Assembly (NCBI GenBank): GCA_003222555.1
Contig: QHWL01000045.1
Location: 5,006 to 14,318, forward strand
From: Acidobacteriota bacterium
GTDB taxonomy: Bacteria; Acidobacteriota; Vicinamibacteria; Vicinamibacterales; CAVVIG01
Length of the DNA: 9,313 bases
Direction of reading: 5' to 3'
In this document: positions 1 to 6,197 of the stretch, piece by piece
Layout: each line of letters starts with the position of its first letter
Numbering within the stretch: the stretch's first letter is position 1
Notes under the pieces: generated by a model
What the model was told of the DNA's origin: nothing
Database searches by the model: none
Seen by the model: the letters and a program-made list of their open reading frames with translations, nothing else
Translations under genes and position numbers: made by a program

Positions 1-778
1 CCTCCCGCTCGAAGAGGACCACGCTGAACACCGCGAGAAGAATCCACACACCGAGCAGACCGAGCCCCAAAAAGCCGATCGTCGTCGCCGACAGCCACAG
101 CGCGCCCGTAAACTGCGCCACGAACACCGCCGTGAGCGGAATGATGATCAGCACGCCGAATTGCTGCGCCGTTCGCGCGTCGTTGACGCGGGAGGAGATC
201 ACGATCGCTGCCTGCAAGGACACGAGCGCGGCAGCCGGCCCGACGAGCGCCATGAGGAGCGTCGTCCGCATCGAGATCATTGCGCGCACGACGCCTGGTT
301 CCGCCAAGAGCGCGACGCAGCCGAAGTACGCCGCCAGACCGGCCGCCGAAATCATCAGCGTGGGCACGAGCGCCCCCAGCACCTTCGCGACGAGAAGCTC
401 GAATGTCGTGATGGGCGTCGCCAGCAGAGGCTCCAGCGTGCGCGCCTGCTTTTCGCCGACCACCGCGTGCGCGGCCAGCGCCATCGCACCCGTGATCGGC
501 ATCAGGAGAAACACCAGCAGGAACTGCTGAAACAGGAACAGCTGGATGCGCCCGCCGGCAGACAGCTCCGGGTGGATTCCGGCGACAAGGCTGACTTTCA
601 CCAGATCGGCGTCGTCGCCGAGCGGCTGGCCGGTCATCGCCGGCACGATCACGGCGACGGTGAACGGCAGCACGAGCGAGATGAGGGCCACGAGCGCGAC
701 GGGCAGAAGCGCGGCGCGATTGCGCAAGAGGTCGAGCACCTCCTTTCCGAACAACGTGCGCAGCCGAATAGTCGTCAC
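1..778 (-). CDS. ABC-2 type transporter permease (3' end outside window)
   Basis: Membrane subunit of an ABC-2 exporter, expected to pair with the ATPase encoded just upstream. I translated it by reading the minus strand; 259 codons are open to the window edge, so the C-terminus is missing. The GTG start shares a GTGA overlap with the ATPase stop, a sign of translational coupling, and a GGAG lies about 10 nt upstream. The N-terminus is a short cytoplasmic stretch with KEVLDLLRNR (residues 12-21), then a first hydrophobic helix around 23-46. A periplasmic-looking segment follows (about 47-79), then helices near 80-105, 131-157, 172-196, 207-225 and 230-256. The diagnostic ABC-2 stretch is VGEKQARTLEPLLATPIT (107-124), followed by ELLVAK, typical of NatB-like and related permeases. 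The substrate cannot be read from the sequence. Family assignment is firm; the NatB resemblance (Na+ or drug export) is only a guess. Confidence 0.9.
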   Translation of the reverse strand, partial: MTTIRLRTLFGKEVLDLLRNRAALLPVALVALISLVLPFTVAVIVPAMTGQPLGDDADLVKVSLVAGIHPELSAGGRIQLFLFQQFLLVFLLMPITGAMALAAHAVVGEKQARTLEPLLATPITTFELLVAKVLGALVPTLMISAAGLAAYFGCVALLAEPGVVRAMISMRTTLLMALVGPAAALVSLQAAIVISSRVNDARTAQQFGVLIIIPLTAVFVAQFTGALWLSATTIGFLGLGLLGVWILLAVFSVVLFERE

Positions 779-1710
779 CCCCGCACATCTCCACGCGCCG
801 AATCGTCCCGCACCAGGTGCAGGTACACGTCTTCGAGGGCCGGCACCTCCGGCCGAACTTCGAGAACGTCGGCGCCTGCGGAGACCAGCGCGCGCACCAG
901 TGCCGGAACGCTCCCGCCGGCATGCGGCATCGTCACGACGAGCGTCGAGCCCTGCGCCGACGCGCCGGCATCGAACGCCAGAACCGTCGGCAAATGCGCC
1001 GCCGCCTCGCCTCCTACGCGAACGATCGTGCGTCCCGCCGTGAGCCGCCGACCGAGCGCCGCCGGCCGGTCGAGAGCAAGCAGACGGCCTTGAAGCACGG
1101 CGACCCGATCGGCGAGCCGCTCGGCTTCATCGAGGTTATGGGTGGACACCACAATCGCGCAACCCTCTGCGCGCCGCTCGTCGAGCAAGCGCCGCACGCT
1201 ATTGGCGATCTCCGGATCCAGGCCGGAAGTCGGTTCGTCGAGCAAGAGAATCGTCGGATCGTGGAGCAGCGCGCGCGCGAGCGCGACCTTTTGCCGCATC
1301 CCTTTCGACAGCTCCGCGCCGCGCGACGATGCGGCGTCGGCGAGATCAAAAGTGTCAAGGACGCGATCGACCGCCCGCTCCGGACCGGCGAGCGCGTACA
1401 GACCGGCGTAGATTCGCAAGTTTTCGCGAACGGTCAGCCGATCCCAGAGCCCGGGCGCCTCGGTGAGAAATCCGATGCGCTGGCGTAGCAGACTCCCGGT
1501 GGCCTGCGTCAATGCCACGCCGTCGATGTCGACCGATCCCTCAGTCGGGGCGATAAGTCCGGCAAGCATCCGCATCGCGGTCGTTTTGCCGGCGCCGTTG
1601 GGGCCCACGAGCGCCAGGATCTCCGAGCGCGCGACGTCGAACGTCACGTCGTCAACGGCCATGCGTGAGCCGAAACGGCGGGTAAGGTGACGCGCCGAGA
1701 TCACGCCCAC
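775..1710 (-). CDS. ABC transporter ATP-binding protein (ABC-2 exporter ATPase)
   Basis: Cytoplasmic nucleotide-binding subunit, 311 aa, that powers the adjacent permease. Visible motifs in order are Walker A GPNGAGKT (36-43), a Q-loop region reading GFLTEAPGLWDRLTVREN (80-97), the signature ELSKGMRQK (133-141), Walker B ILLLDEP (154-160), the D-loop SGLD, and the H-loop histidine in VSTHNLDEAERLADR (His191). The Q-loop has Glu where many ABC ATPases have Gln, and the signature is LSKGM rather than LSGGQ. Both variants are common in ATPases of ABC-2 exporters of the NatA/CcmA type. After about residue 225 there is a roughly 85-residue C-terminal extension, usual for this class. The start is GTG at 1710, with a second in-frame GTG two codons later; no clear Shine-Dalgarno sequence separates them. 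It is first in a two-gene operon, overlapping the permease by 4 nt. Confidence 0.93.
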   Translation of the reverse strand: MGVISARHLTRRFGSRMAVDDVTFDVARSEILALVGPNGAGKTTAMRMLAGLIAPTEGSVDIDGVALTQATGSLLRQRIGFLTEAPGLWDRLTVRENLRIYAGLYALAGPERAVDRVLDTFDLADAASSRGAELSKGMRQKVALARALLHDPTILLLDEPTSGLDPEIANSVRRLLDERRAEGCAIVVSTHNLDEAERLADRVAVLQGRLLALDRPAALGRRLTAGRTIVRVGGEAAAHLPTVLAFDAGASAQGSTLVVTMPHAGGSVPALVRALVSAGADVLEVRPEVPALEDVYLHLVRDDSARGDVRG

Positions 1711-1737
1711 ATGTTACCGGAGCAGCGTCGACGCGAT

Positions 1738-1800
1738 CCTCGAGGGTCGAGTAGGGCGGGTAGGGCGCGTAGGTCAGGTAGGTCAGGGAGATCGGACTGG
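1738..1800. repeat. G-rich 9-nt tandem repeat tract between genes
   Basis: Within the 101-nt gap between the propeller-like gene (stop at 1812) and the ABC ATPase (start at 1710). Four contiguous 9-mers are readable on the plus strand: GTAGGGCGG (1751-1759), GTAGGGCGC (1760-1768) and GTAGGTCAG twice (1769-1777, 1778-1786). The flanks are similarly G-rich but less regular. The transcript of the minus-strand genes would be C-rich here. There is no complementary C-rich arm, so no hairpin is expected. It belongs to the same repeat family as the array at 2866-2943. Confidence 0.75.
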
Positions 1801-1811
1801 ACTGGGCAGGC

Positions 1812-2843
1812 TTACTTGTCCGACGCGGCGGACTCACCGGGCTCTGGGTCGAATTCGTACAGGCCCGGTGTCACGAGCAGGCGCCACTTCGGTCCGAAGA
1901 ACAAGCTGTTGGGCGCCGTGATCCCGGCGGCGCGAAATTGCAGCGTGCGTATCTTGTCGCCGTCACGGTCGTACACATACGTGTACGGCACGACGAATGT
2001 CACCCACAGATTACCGGCGGTATCGACCGCAGCCGTACGGATCGTGGGAATCACCAGGGGCAACTCACCTTCCGACGTCCGGGGCGGCCAGGTCGTTGGC
2101 AGCCTGGCCACGAACTCGTCGATCTCTCGACCTTCGATGTGTCGCTCGAACACGAGCCGGCCCTCGTCATCGTATTTGCGCAACACGGGCTCGCCTGTTT
2201 GAAAAACGAAAAAGAACCCGCCTCGAGGATCCACAAGCGGCATGCCGCTGTTCAGCGCGAAATGCAGATCGCGATCGTCCTCGTGACCTGTGTGTCGCAG
2301 GTTGCCGAACGTGCGATTCACGCTTCCCCTCAGCGTGTACTCGGTGACGAGCGCGCCAGTCTCTGGCTGCGACATCAGGATGGACGCGCCCGTGTACTGC
2401 AGCGATCCGATGCCGTTCAACACGAAGCTCTCGAATACCACGCGCGGCTTCGATCGGCCGGGCAGCCAGAAGCCGCCGATAGGAAAGCCGGCGGGTGTGA
2501 AGACTTGAATGCGCTCGCGGTTGTACGGCGCGTCGGCGACGACGAAAGTTCCCTGGGGCTCGACGGAGAAGGCCGTGGGACCGATGATTCGCCCGGGCTC
2601 GGAACCGATCTGGACGATTTCCCACGAGCTCGTGTGCCGTTCGTCTACGCCGTACACCTTGTGCGCGCGCCGATCGAACACGAAGAACTGGCCCGAGGCG
2701 GACTGTTGAAACCCGGCTGGCTCTCTGAAGCGTCCGGCGATGTGGGCGGGAATCGCGTCGACCGAGCCGAGCACCTCCGGCTTGAGGGCCCCGAGCGGCG
2801 TGGCCAAGACAAGCGCAATGATGACGAGTGTGATTCGACGCAC
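1812..2843 (-). CDS. Secreted beta-propeller-like protein (NHL/6-bladed type), function unknown
   Basis: A 343-aa protein from a GTG start, ending in TAA. Residues 1-19 (M-RRITLVIIALVLATPLGA) look like a Sec signal peptide: a basic start, a hydrophobic core and a small-residue end, with no lipobox Cys. The rest shows blade-like repeats of the pattern 'Gly-x-hydrophobic-x-V-x-Asp ... x-V-x-V-F/Y'. Examples are SGQFFVFDRRAHKVYGVD (about 50-67), QGTFVVADAPYNRERIQVF (about 97-115), a GGFFFVFQTGEPVLRKYDDEGRLVFER stretch near 208-234, and DTAGNLWVTFVVPYTYVYDRDGDKI near 277-301. This is what NHL or 6-bladed propeller proteins look like, though the repeats are divergent and the fold is inferred. I see no catalytic motif. 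It lies downstream of the E1 gene on the same strand, separated by the palindromic repeat, so it may be its own unit. No clear ribosome binding site precedes the GTG. Confidence 0.7.
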   Translation of the reverse strand: MRRITLVIIALVLATPLGALKPEVLGSVDAIPAHIAGRFREPAGFQQSASGQFFVFDRRAHKVYGVDERHTSSWEIVQIGSEPGRIIGPTAFSVEPQGTFVVADAPYNRERIQVFTPAGFPIGGFWLPGRSKPRVVFESFVLNGIGSLQYTGASILMSQPETGALVTEYTLRGSVNRTFGNLRHTGHEDDRDLHFALNSGMPLVDPRGGFFFVFQTGEPVLRKYDDEGRLVFERHIEGREIDEFVARLPTTWPPRTSEGELPLVIPTIRTAAVDTAGNLWVTFVVPYTYVYDRDGDKIRTLQFRAAGITAPNSLFFGPKWRLLVTPGLYEFDPEPGESAASDK

Positions 2844-2865
2844 GGGAACGACTGTAATACAGGTC

Positions 2866-2943
2866 GGGTGGGGCGGGTGGGGCAGGTAGGGCTGGTAGGG
2901 GCTACCCCACCCGCCCCACCAGCCCTACCTGCCCCACCCGCCC
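2866..2943. repeat. Head-to-head 9-nt G-rich repeat arrays forming a 26-bp perfect inverted repeat
   Basis: Plus-strand 9-mers GTGGGGCGG, GTGGGGCAG, GTAGGGCTG and GTAGGGGCT run contiguously from 2868 to 2903. Minus-strand 9-mers GTGGGGCAG, GTAGGGCTG, GTGGGGCGG and GTGGGGTAG run from 2937 down to 2902. As a result 2871-2896 and 2918-2943 are perfect reverse complements (26 bp) around a 21-nt spacer. A second pairing of 2870-2882 with 2905-2917 (13 bp) competes with it. The plus strand at 2866-2882 reads G3-T-G4-C-G3-T-G4, a G-quadruplex pattern with 1-nt loops, and the minus strand carries similar runs. The element starts 2 nt after the E1 stop codon. It has no T-run, so it is not a canonical intrinsic terminator, but it could end or stabilise the E1 transcript. 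Confidence 0.85.
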
Positions 2944-2945
2944 TG

Positions 2946-5147
2946 TCAGTAATGCGCCGTTTCGCGAATCGCCCTCAGCAGATCCGCCGCCTGCGGCAGG
3001 ATCGCTTCTTCGAGGTCGGGATGGTAGGCAACCGGGACGTCGAGGGCGCCGACGCGCCTGACTGGCGCGTCGAGGTGTTCGAACAGCTCGCCGACGATCC
3101 GCGCCGCGATCTCTGCGCCAAACCCGCACGTCAGCTGGTCCTCGTGCGCGATCACGACGCGGTTGACGCGCTCGACCTGCGACGCGATGGCCTCCCAATC
3201 GTAGGGCGCGATGGTCCGGAGATCCAGCACTGCGGTGCTGATACCGTCTTTCGCCGCCTGATTCGCCGCCAGGAGCGATCGCTGCACGAGCGCACCCCAT
3301 GTGACGACGAGCACGTGGTCGCCGTCGCGACGGAGCTTCGCCTTTCCGAATGGAATCATGAACTCCCTGCCCGGATACTCACCCTTGGTGTAGGTTTGCC
3401 GGTACAGGTGTTTGTGCTCGAGGAACATCACCGGATCGTCGCAGCGGATCGCCGTCCGCAGCAGGCCGGCGGCGTCGACCGCGTTGGAAGGGAACGCGAT
3501 GCGGATCCCTGGGCAATGCGCGAAGATGCTCTCGCCAGACTGGCTGTGGTAGGGTCCTCCGCCCCGCAGGTAGCCGCCGATCGGGATGCGTATGACCATC
3601 GGACACGAGAAATTGTTGCCGGAGCGGTACCGCAACATCGACATCTCGTCGCGTATCTGCATCATGGCGGGCCAGACGTAGTCGAAGAACTGGATTTCGA
3701 CGACCGGTTTGAGCCTCCGCACCGCCATGCCAATCGCGCGCCCGACGATGCCTGCCTCCGAGAGCGGCGAGTTGAAAACACGCGCGTCGCCGTACAACCG
3801 CTGCAGACCGTGAGTCAGCTTGAACACGCCGCCCTTGCCGGATACGATCGATAACGCTTCTTTCCTGCTGGCGTCCGCGACGTCTTCGCCGAAGACCACG
3901 ATGCGCGGATTGCGCGCCATTTCGTCTTTGAGCGTGCGGTTGATCGCCGCCACCATCGTGTCGGCCTTGCCCTCGGAGTGCGGCGGCGTCTCGAACGCGG
4001 AAGAAGCGGGATCCACGTCGGGTGAATAGACCCAGAGTCGCGCGGTGCTCTTGTCCGGCTTGGGCGCATGAAGTGCAGCCAGCGCGGCTTCGTTGATCTC
4101 GCGATCGATGTCGGCCAGCATCGCAGCCAGTTCCTCGTCGGTGGCGACGTTGCCGGTCCGCAAAAAGTCGGCGAAGCGTACGATCGGATCGCGGCGCGCT
4201 TCGGCTTCGCGTTCAGCCGGTGTCTTGTACAGCTTCTCGTCGTCGGACAGCGAGTGGGAGTACGGCCGGATGCAGCGCGCGTGAACCAGCGCCGGCCCCT
4301 TGCGTTCGCGCACGTAGGCCGTCGCCTCGCGCATCGCGCGGAAGCTGGCGAAGAAATCGGTGCCGTCGATCGAATCGACGTGAAGCCCGGGAAACGACCG
4401 CACGAGGCGCGAGATGTCGCCGCCCGGCGTCTGCACTTCGACGGGCACCGAAATCGCGTAACCGTTGTCCTCGACCAGGAACAGCACCGGCAGGCGCTTG
4501 GTGCACGTGCCGCTCAGGGCCTCCCAGAACTCGCCTTCGCTCGTCGCGCCGTCGCCGAGCGAGACGTACACGACCTCGTCGTCGTGAAAGTGTGATGCTC
4601 GATCTGGGATCTCGGGCACGCGGCCATAGATGATGCCGGCTTCGGCGGCTCCGACGGCGTGGAGTACTTGCGTCCCGGTCGGGCTCGATCCCGACACGAT
4701 GTTGAGCGCGGTGTGGCCCCAGTGCGACGGCATCTGGCGGCCACCGGAGGCGGGATCCTCTTTCGACCCGACGCCCGCCAAGAACATCTCGAACGGTGTC
4801 ATTCCGAGCTGCAGGCACAGCGCGCGATCGCGGTAATAGGGGAAGAACCAGTCGTAGCCGGGTTTGAGGGCGAGGCCCGCGGCGACGAGCACCGCTTCGT
4901 GTCCGGCGCCGCTGATCTGGAAGAAAATCTGGCTCTGACGCTTGAGCTGGATTTCTTTGTCATCGATCCTGCGCGACAGCAGCATGCAGCGATACACCTG
5001 AAGAAGCGCGGCTTTGTCGAGCCCGTCAATGATTACACCGCTCGATTGACTCGCGGCGCTCGATTGACTCGCGGCGTTCGATTGACTCGCTGGGGGGGAT
5101 ACGGTTTGCGCCGGCGGGCTGCCTCCGTTGACGACGGATGCTTTCAT
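2946..5147 (-). CDS. Fused alpha/beta E1 of branched-chain 2-oxoacid dehydrogenase (thiamine-diphosphate dependent)
   Basis: A 733-aa single-chain E1 that decarboxylates a 2-oxoacid and acylates the lipoyl group of an E2, which is not in this window. Residues 1-37 are a low-complexity Pro/Ser/Gln/Ala extension with three SQSxAA-type repeats. E1-alpha spans about 41-360: the thiamine-diphosphate motif [14 protein letters not shown] begins at 198 and ends with VEDNGYA (Asn228), and the loop [16 protein letters not shown] (294-309) matches the branched-chain E1-alpha phosphorylation-loop region. E1-beta spans about 396-733: VVFGEDVAD (Glu421), [11 protein letters not shown] (459-469), [12 protein letters not shown] (487-498), and [16 protein letters not shown] (533-548) with the conserved His534. 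The HSQS...AHCPG signature favours branched-chain over pyruvate substrates. Fusions of this kind are known from several phyla. There is no alternative ATG before residue 55, so the ATG at 5147 is kept; it lies 11 nt from a consensus extended -10, implying almost no leader. Confidence 0.93.
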   Translation of the reverse strand: MKASVVNGGSPPAQTVSPPASQSNAASQSSAASQSSGVIIDGLDKAALLQVYRCMLLSRRIDDKEIQLKRQSQIFFQISGAGHEAVLVAAGLALKPGYDWFFPYYRDRALCLQLGMTPFEMFLAGVGSKEDPASGGRQMPSHWGHTALNIVSGSSPTGTQVLHAVGAAEAGIIYGRVPEIPDRASHFHDDEVVYVSLGDGATSEGEFWEALSGTCTKRLPVLFLVEDNGYAISVPVEVQTPGGDISRLVRSFPGLHVDSIDGTDFFASFRAMREATAYVRERKGPALVHARCIRPYSHSLSDDEKLYKTPAEREAEARRDPIVRFADFLRTGNVATDEELAAMLADIDREINEAALAALHAPKPDKSTARLWVYSPDVDPASSAFETPPHSEGKADTMVAAINRTLKDEMARNPRIVVFGEDVADASRKEALSIVSGKGGVFKLTHGLQRLYGDARVFNSPLSEAGIVGRAIGMAVRRLKPVVEIQFFDYVWPAMMQIRDEMSMLRYRSGNNFSCPMVIRIPIGGYLRGGGPYHSQSGESIFAHCPGIRIAFPSNAVDAAGLLRTAIRCDDPVMFLEHKHLYRQTYTKGEYPGREFMIPFGKAKLRRDGDHVLVVTWGALVQRSLLAANQAAKDGISTAVLDLRTIAPYDWEAIASQVERVNRVVIAHEDQLTCGFGAEIAARIVGELFEHLDAPVRRVGALDVPVAYHPDLEEAILPQAADLLRAIRETAHY
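5039..5092 (-). repeat. Three 18-nt tandem repeats inside the E1 N-terminal coding region
   Basis: Three consecutive 18-nt units occupy 5039-5056, 5057-5074 and 5075-5092. The first two are identical and the third differs at two positions. Being a multiple of three, they keep frame and encode [12 protein letters not shown] and SQSSGV-like hexapeptides (residues about 21-38) in a linker ahead of the E1-alpha domain. A run of seven G (plus strand, 5092-5098) abuts the array and encodes part of the SPPAS stretch. Confidence 0.85.
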
Positions 5148-5158
5148 TGGCGTGACAA

Positions 5159-5167
5159 ATTATATCA
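5159..5167 (-). promoter_or_regulatory. Extended -10 promoter for the E1 gene
   Basis: On the minus strand this reads TGATATAAT, a perfect TGn-TATAAT extended -10, in an AT-rich island within otherwise GC-rich sequence. No good -35 hexamer is found 16-18 nt upstream, which extended -10 promoters can tolerate. The element ends 11 nt before the ATG at 5147, so transcription would begin about 4-5 nt before the start codon, giving a near-leaderless mRNA. This agrees with the absence of a Shine-Dalgarno sequence. Confidence 0.6.
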
Positions 5168-5185
5168 TCCGCGCTGGATGGTATA
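5161..5185. promoter_or_regulatory. Imperfect palindrome in the divergent promoter region (possible operator)
   Basis: TATATCATCC (5161-5170), a 5-nt spacer GCGCT, then GGATGGTATA (5176-5185): a 9-of-10 match inverted repeat. Each arm contains one of the two opposed -10 elements. It could be an operator for a dimeric regulator or simply the result of two similar -10 regions placed back to back. Confidence 0.45.
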
Positions 5186-5187
5186 TC
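5179..5187 (+). promoter_or_regulatory. Extended -10-like element for the cupin gene
   Basis: Reads TGGTATATC, i.e. TGn followed by a 4-of-6 match to TATAAT, and ends 9 nt before the ATG at 5197. As with the opposite promoter there is no obvious -35 element or Shine-Dalgarno sequence, suggesting a near-leaderless mRNA. It is weaker in sequence than the E1 promoter facing the other way. Confidence 0.4.
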
Positions 5188-5196
5188 CTCGTGGGC

Positions 5197-5559
5197 ATGG
5201 GCACCCAGGCCGTGCGGCTGCATAGATGGGACGAAATTGCGCTCGAAAAAGTCACGGAAATGCTGTCGCGCAAACTCGTCACCGGCGCTCGGGAAATGCT
5301 CGCGCAGGTCTACCTGAAGCGCGGCTGCCTCGTGCCGATGCATTCGCACGAGAGCGAGCAGATGACGTACATCCTGGAGGGCGCCCTGAAGTTTCTCATC
5401 GGCGGTGAAGAGATGACCGTCCGGGAAGGCGAAGTGCTGCACATCCCGTCGTGGATCGAGCATCAAGCCGAAGCCCTCGAGGACACCTTCGAGCTCGATG
5501 TGTTCAGCCCGATTCGGCAGGATTGGCTCGATCACACGGACGATTATTTCCATCGATGA
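5197..5559 (+). CDS. Small single-domain cupin, KdgF-like
   Basis: A 120-aa cytoplasmic protein from the ATG at 5197. The open frame extends upstream to 5128, but that part overlaps the divergent E1 start and promoter and has no cupin similarity. Cupin motif 1 is GCLVPMHSHESEQMTYILEG (43-62), with likely metal ligands His49, His51 and Glu54/Gln55. Motif 2 is GEVLHIPSWIEHQ (78-90), with His89 as the last ligand. The layout, including the closing LDVFSPIRQDWL (100-111), resembles KdgF-like cupins, some of which linearise uronate monomers from pectin or alginate breakdown. Nothing nearby concerns uronates, so the substrate stays open; a sensor or isomerase role is equally possible. Its gene is divergent from the E1 gene, with 49 nt between start codons. 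Family confidence is high, function low. Confidence 0.85.
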   Translation: MGTQAVRLHRWDEIALEKVTEMLSRKLVTGAREMLAQVYLKRGCLVPMHSHESEQMTYILEGALKFLIGGEEMTVREGEVLHIPSWIEHQAEALEDTFELDVFSPIRQDWLDHTDDYFHR

Positions 5560-5562
5560 TGT

Positions 5563-5582
5563 CAGGGGGCCGACGCCCCCTG
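5563..5582. terminator. GC-rich hairpin after the cupin stop
   Basis: CAGGGGGC (5563-5570), loop CGAC, GCCCCCTG (5575-5582): a perfect 8-bp stem starting 4 nt after the cupin stop codon. No T-run follows, so it is only terminator-like; it may attenuate read-through into lemA or protect the 3' end. Confidence 0.45.
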
Positions 5583-5600
5583 TGACCCTGTGAGGACCGT

Positions 5601-6173
5601 ATGTTTGGACTCGTTCTGCTCGTCGTCATCGCGCTCGTCGTCGTCTGGGCCATCGCGAGCTACAACCGGCTCATCGGAATGGGGAATCAGGTACTGAACG
5701 GCTGGCGTCAGATTGACGTGCAGCTCAAGCGCCGGCACGACCTCATCCCGAATCTCGTCAACGCCGTGCGCGGCTCGATGGACTTCGAGCGCGACACCCT
5801 CACCGCCGTCATGGATGCGCGGGCCAAGGCGTTGACCGCCACCGGCCCAACCGATGCGGCCCAAAAGGAGGGACAGCTTTCGCAGGCGCTCGGGCGGCTG
5901 CTGGCCGTCGCAGAAAACTACCCCACGCTCAAGTCGAACGACAACGTAAGGATGCTGCAGGAGGAACTGTCGGCGACGGAGAACAAGGTCGGCTTCGCGC
6001 GGCAGTTCTACAACGACATCGCCACGAAATTCAACACCGCACAGCAGGTGTTTCCGACCAACCTCTTCGCCAGCGTGCTCGGGTTCAAGCCGGCGGAGCT
6101 CTTCGAGGTCACCGAGGAAGCCGATCGCGAAGTGCCAATGGTCGATTTGTCGCGCAAGGCGCCGACCGCCTAG
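5601..6173 (+). CDS. lemA: LemA family membrane protein
   Basis: A 190-aa protein with one N-terminal membrane helix (about 2-19) and a helical soluble domain, matching the usual LemA length and architecture. Hallmarks are YNRLI just after the helix (21-25), NGWRQIDVQLKRRHDLIPNLV (33-53), the AENYPTLKSN stretch (104-113), SATENKVGFARQFYND (124-139), and a C-terminal FPTNLFASVLGFKPAELFEV segment. LemA proteins have no settled biochemical role; in many bacteria the gene sits next to an M48/HtpX protease gene, exactly as here. A GAGGA sequence (5592-5596) four nt before the ATG is a good ribosome binding site and fixes the start. The next gene follows after 24 nt, so the two probably form one transcript. 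Confidence 0.95.
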   Translation: MFGLVLLVVIALVVVWAIASYNRLIGMGNQVLNGWRQIDVQLKRRHDLIPNLVNAVRGSMDFERDTLTAVMDARAKALTATGPTDAAQKEGQLSQALGRLLAVAENYPTLKSNDNVRMLQEELSATENKVGFARQFYNDIATKFNTAQQVFPTNLFASVLGFKPAELFEVTEEADREVPMVDLSRKAPTA

Positions 6174-6197
6174 CCTTCGGCTCATGCCGCGCCCCGC

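Noticed and set aside
161..1093. Plus-strand 310-codon frame opposite the ABC transporter genes
   Set aside because: Arg/His-rich shadow of the permease and ATPase, whose motifs are unambiguous on the minus strand.
2852..2862. CTGTAATACAG mini-palindrome upstream of the propeller gene as an operator
   Set aside because: Only 5-bp arms; too short to support without comparative data.
2902..3300. Peptide with a Gly-Arg-Val-Gly-Gln-Val-Gly-type tail that might be a repeat protein
   Set aside because: The tail is only the 9-nt G-rich repeat read in frame, and the rest is an out-of-frame shadow of the E1 gene.
1938..3854. Plus-strand open frame of 638 codons antisense to the propeller and E1 genes
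   Set aside because: It overlaps two genes with clear protein features on the other strand, its translation is rich in Arg/His/Asp/Val without any domain, and such frames are expected opposite GC-rich coding sequence.
5039..5092. Three repeats as a possible CRISPR array
   Set aside because: Units are 18 nt with no spacers, lie in frame inside a coding region, and no cas gene is present.
5128..5196. 23-residue N-terminal extension of the cupin
   Set aside because: It would overlap the divergent E1 start and both -10 elements, and the cupin homology begins after the ATG at 5197.
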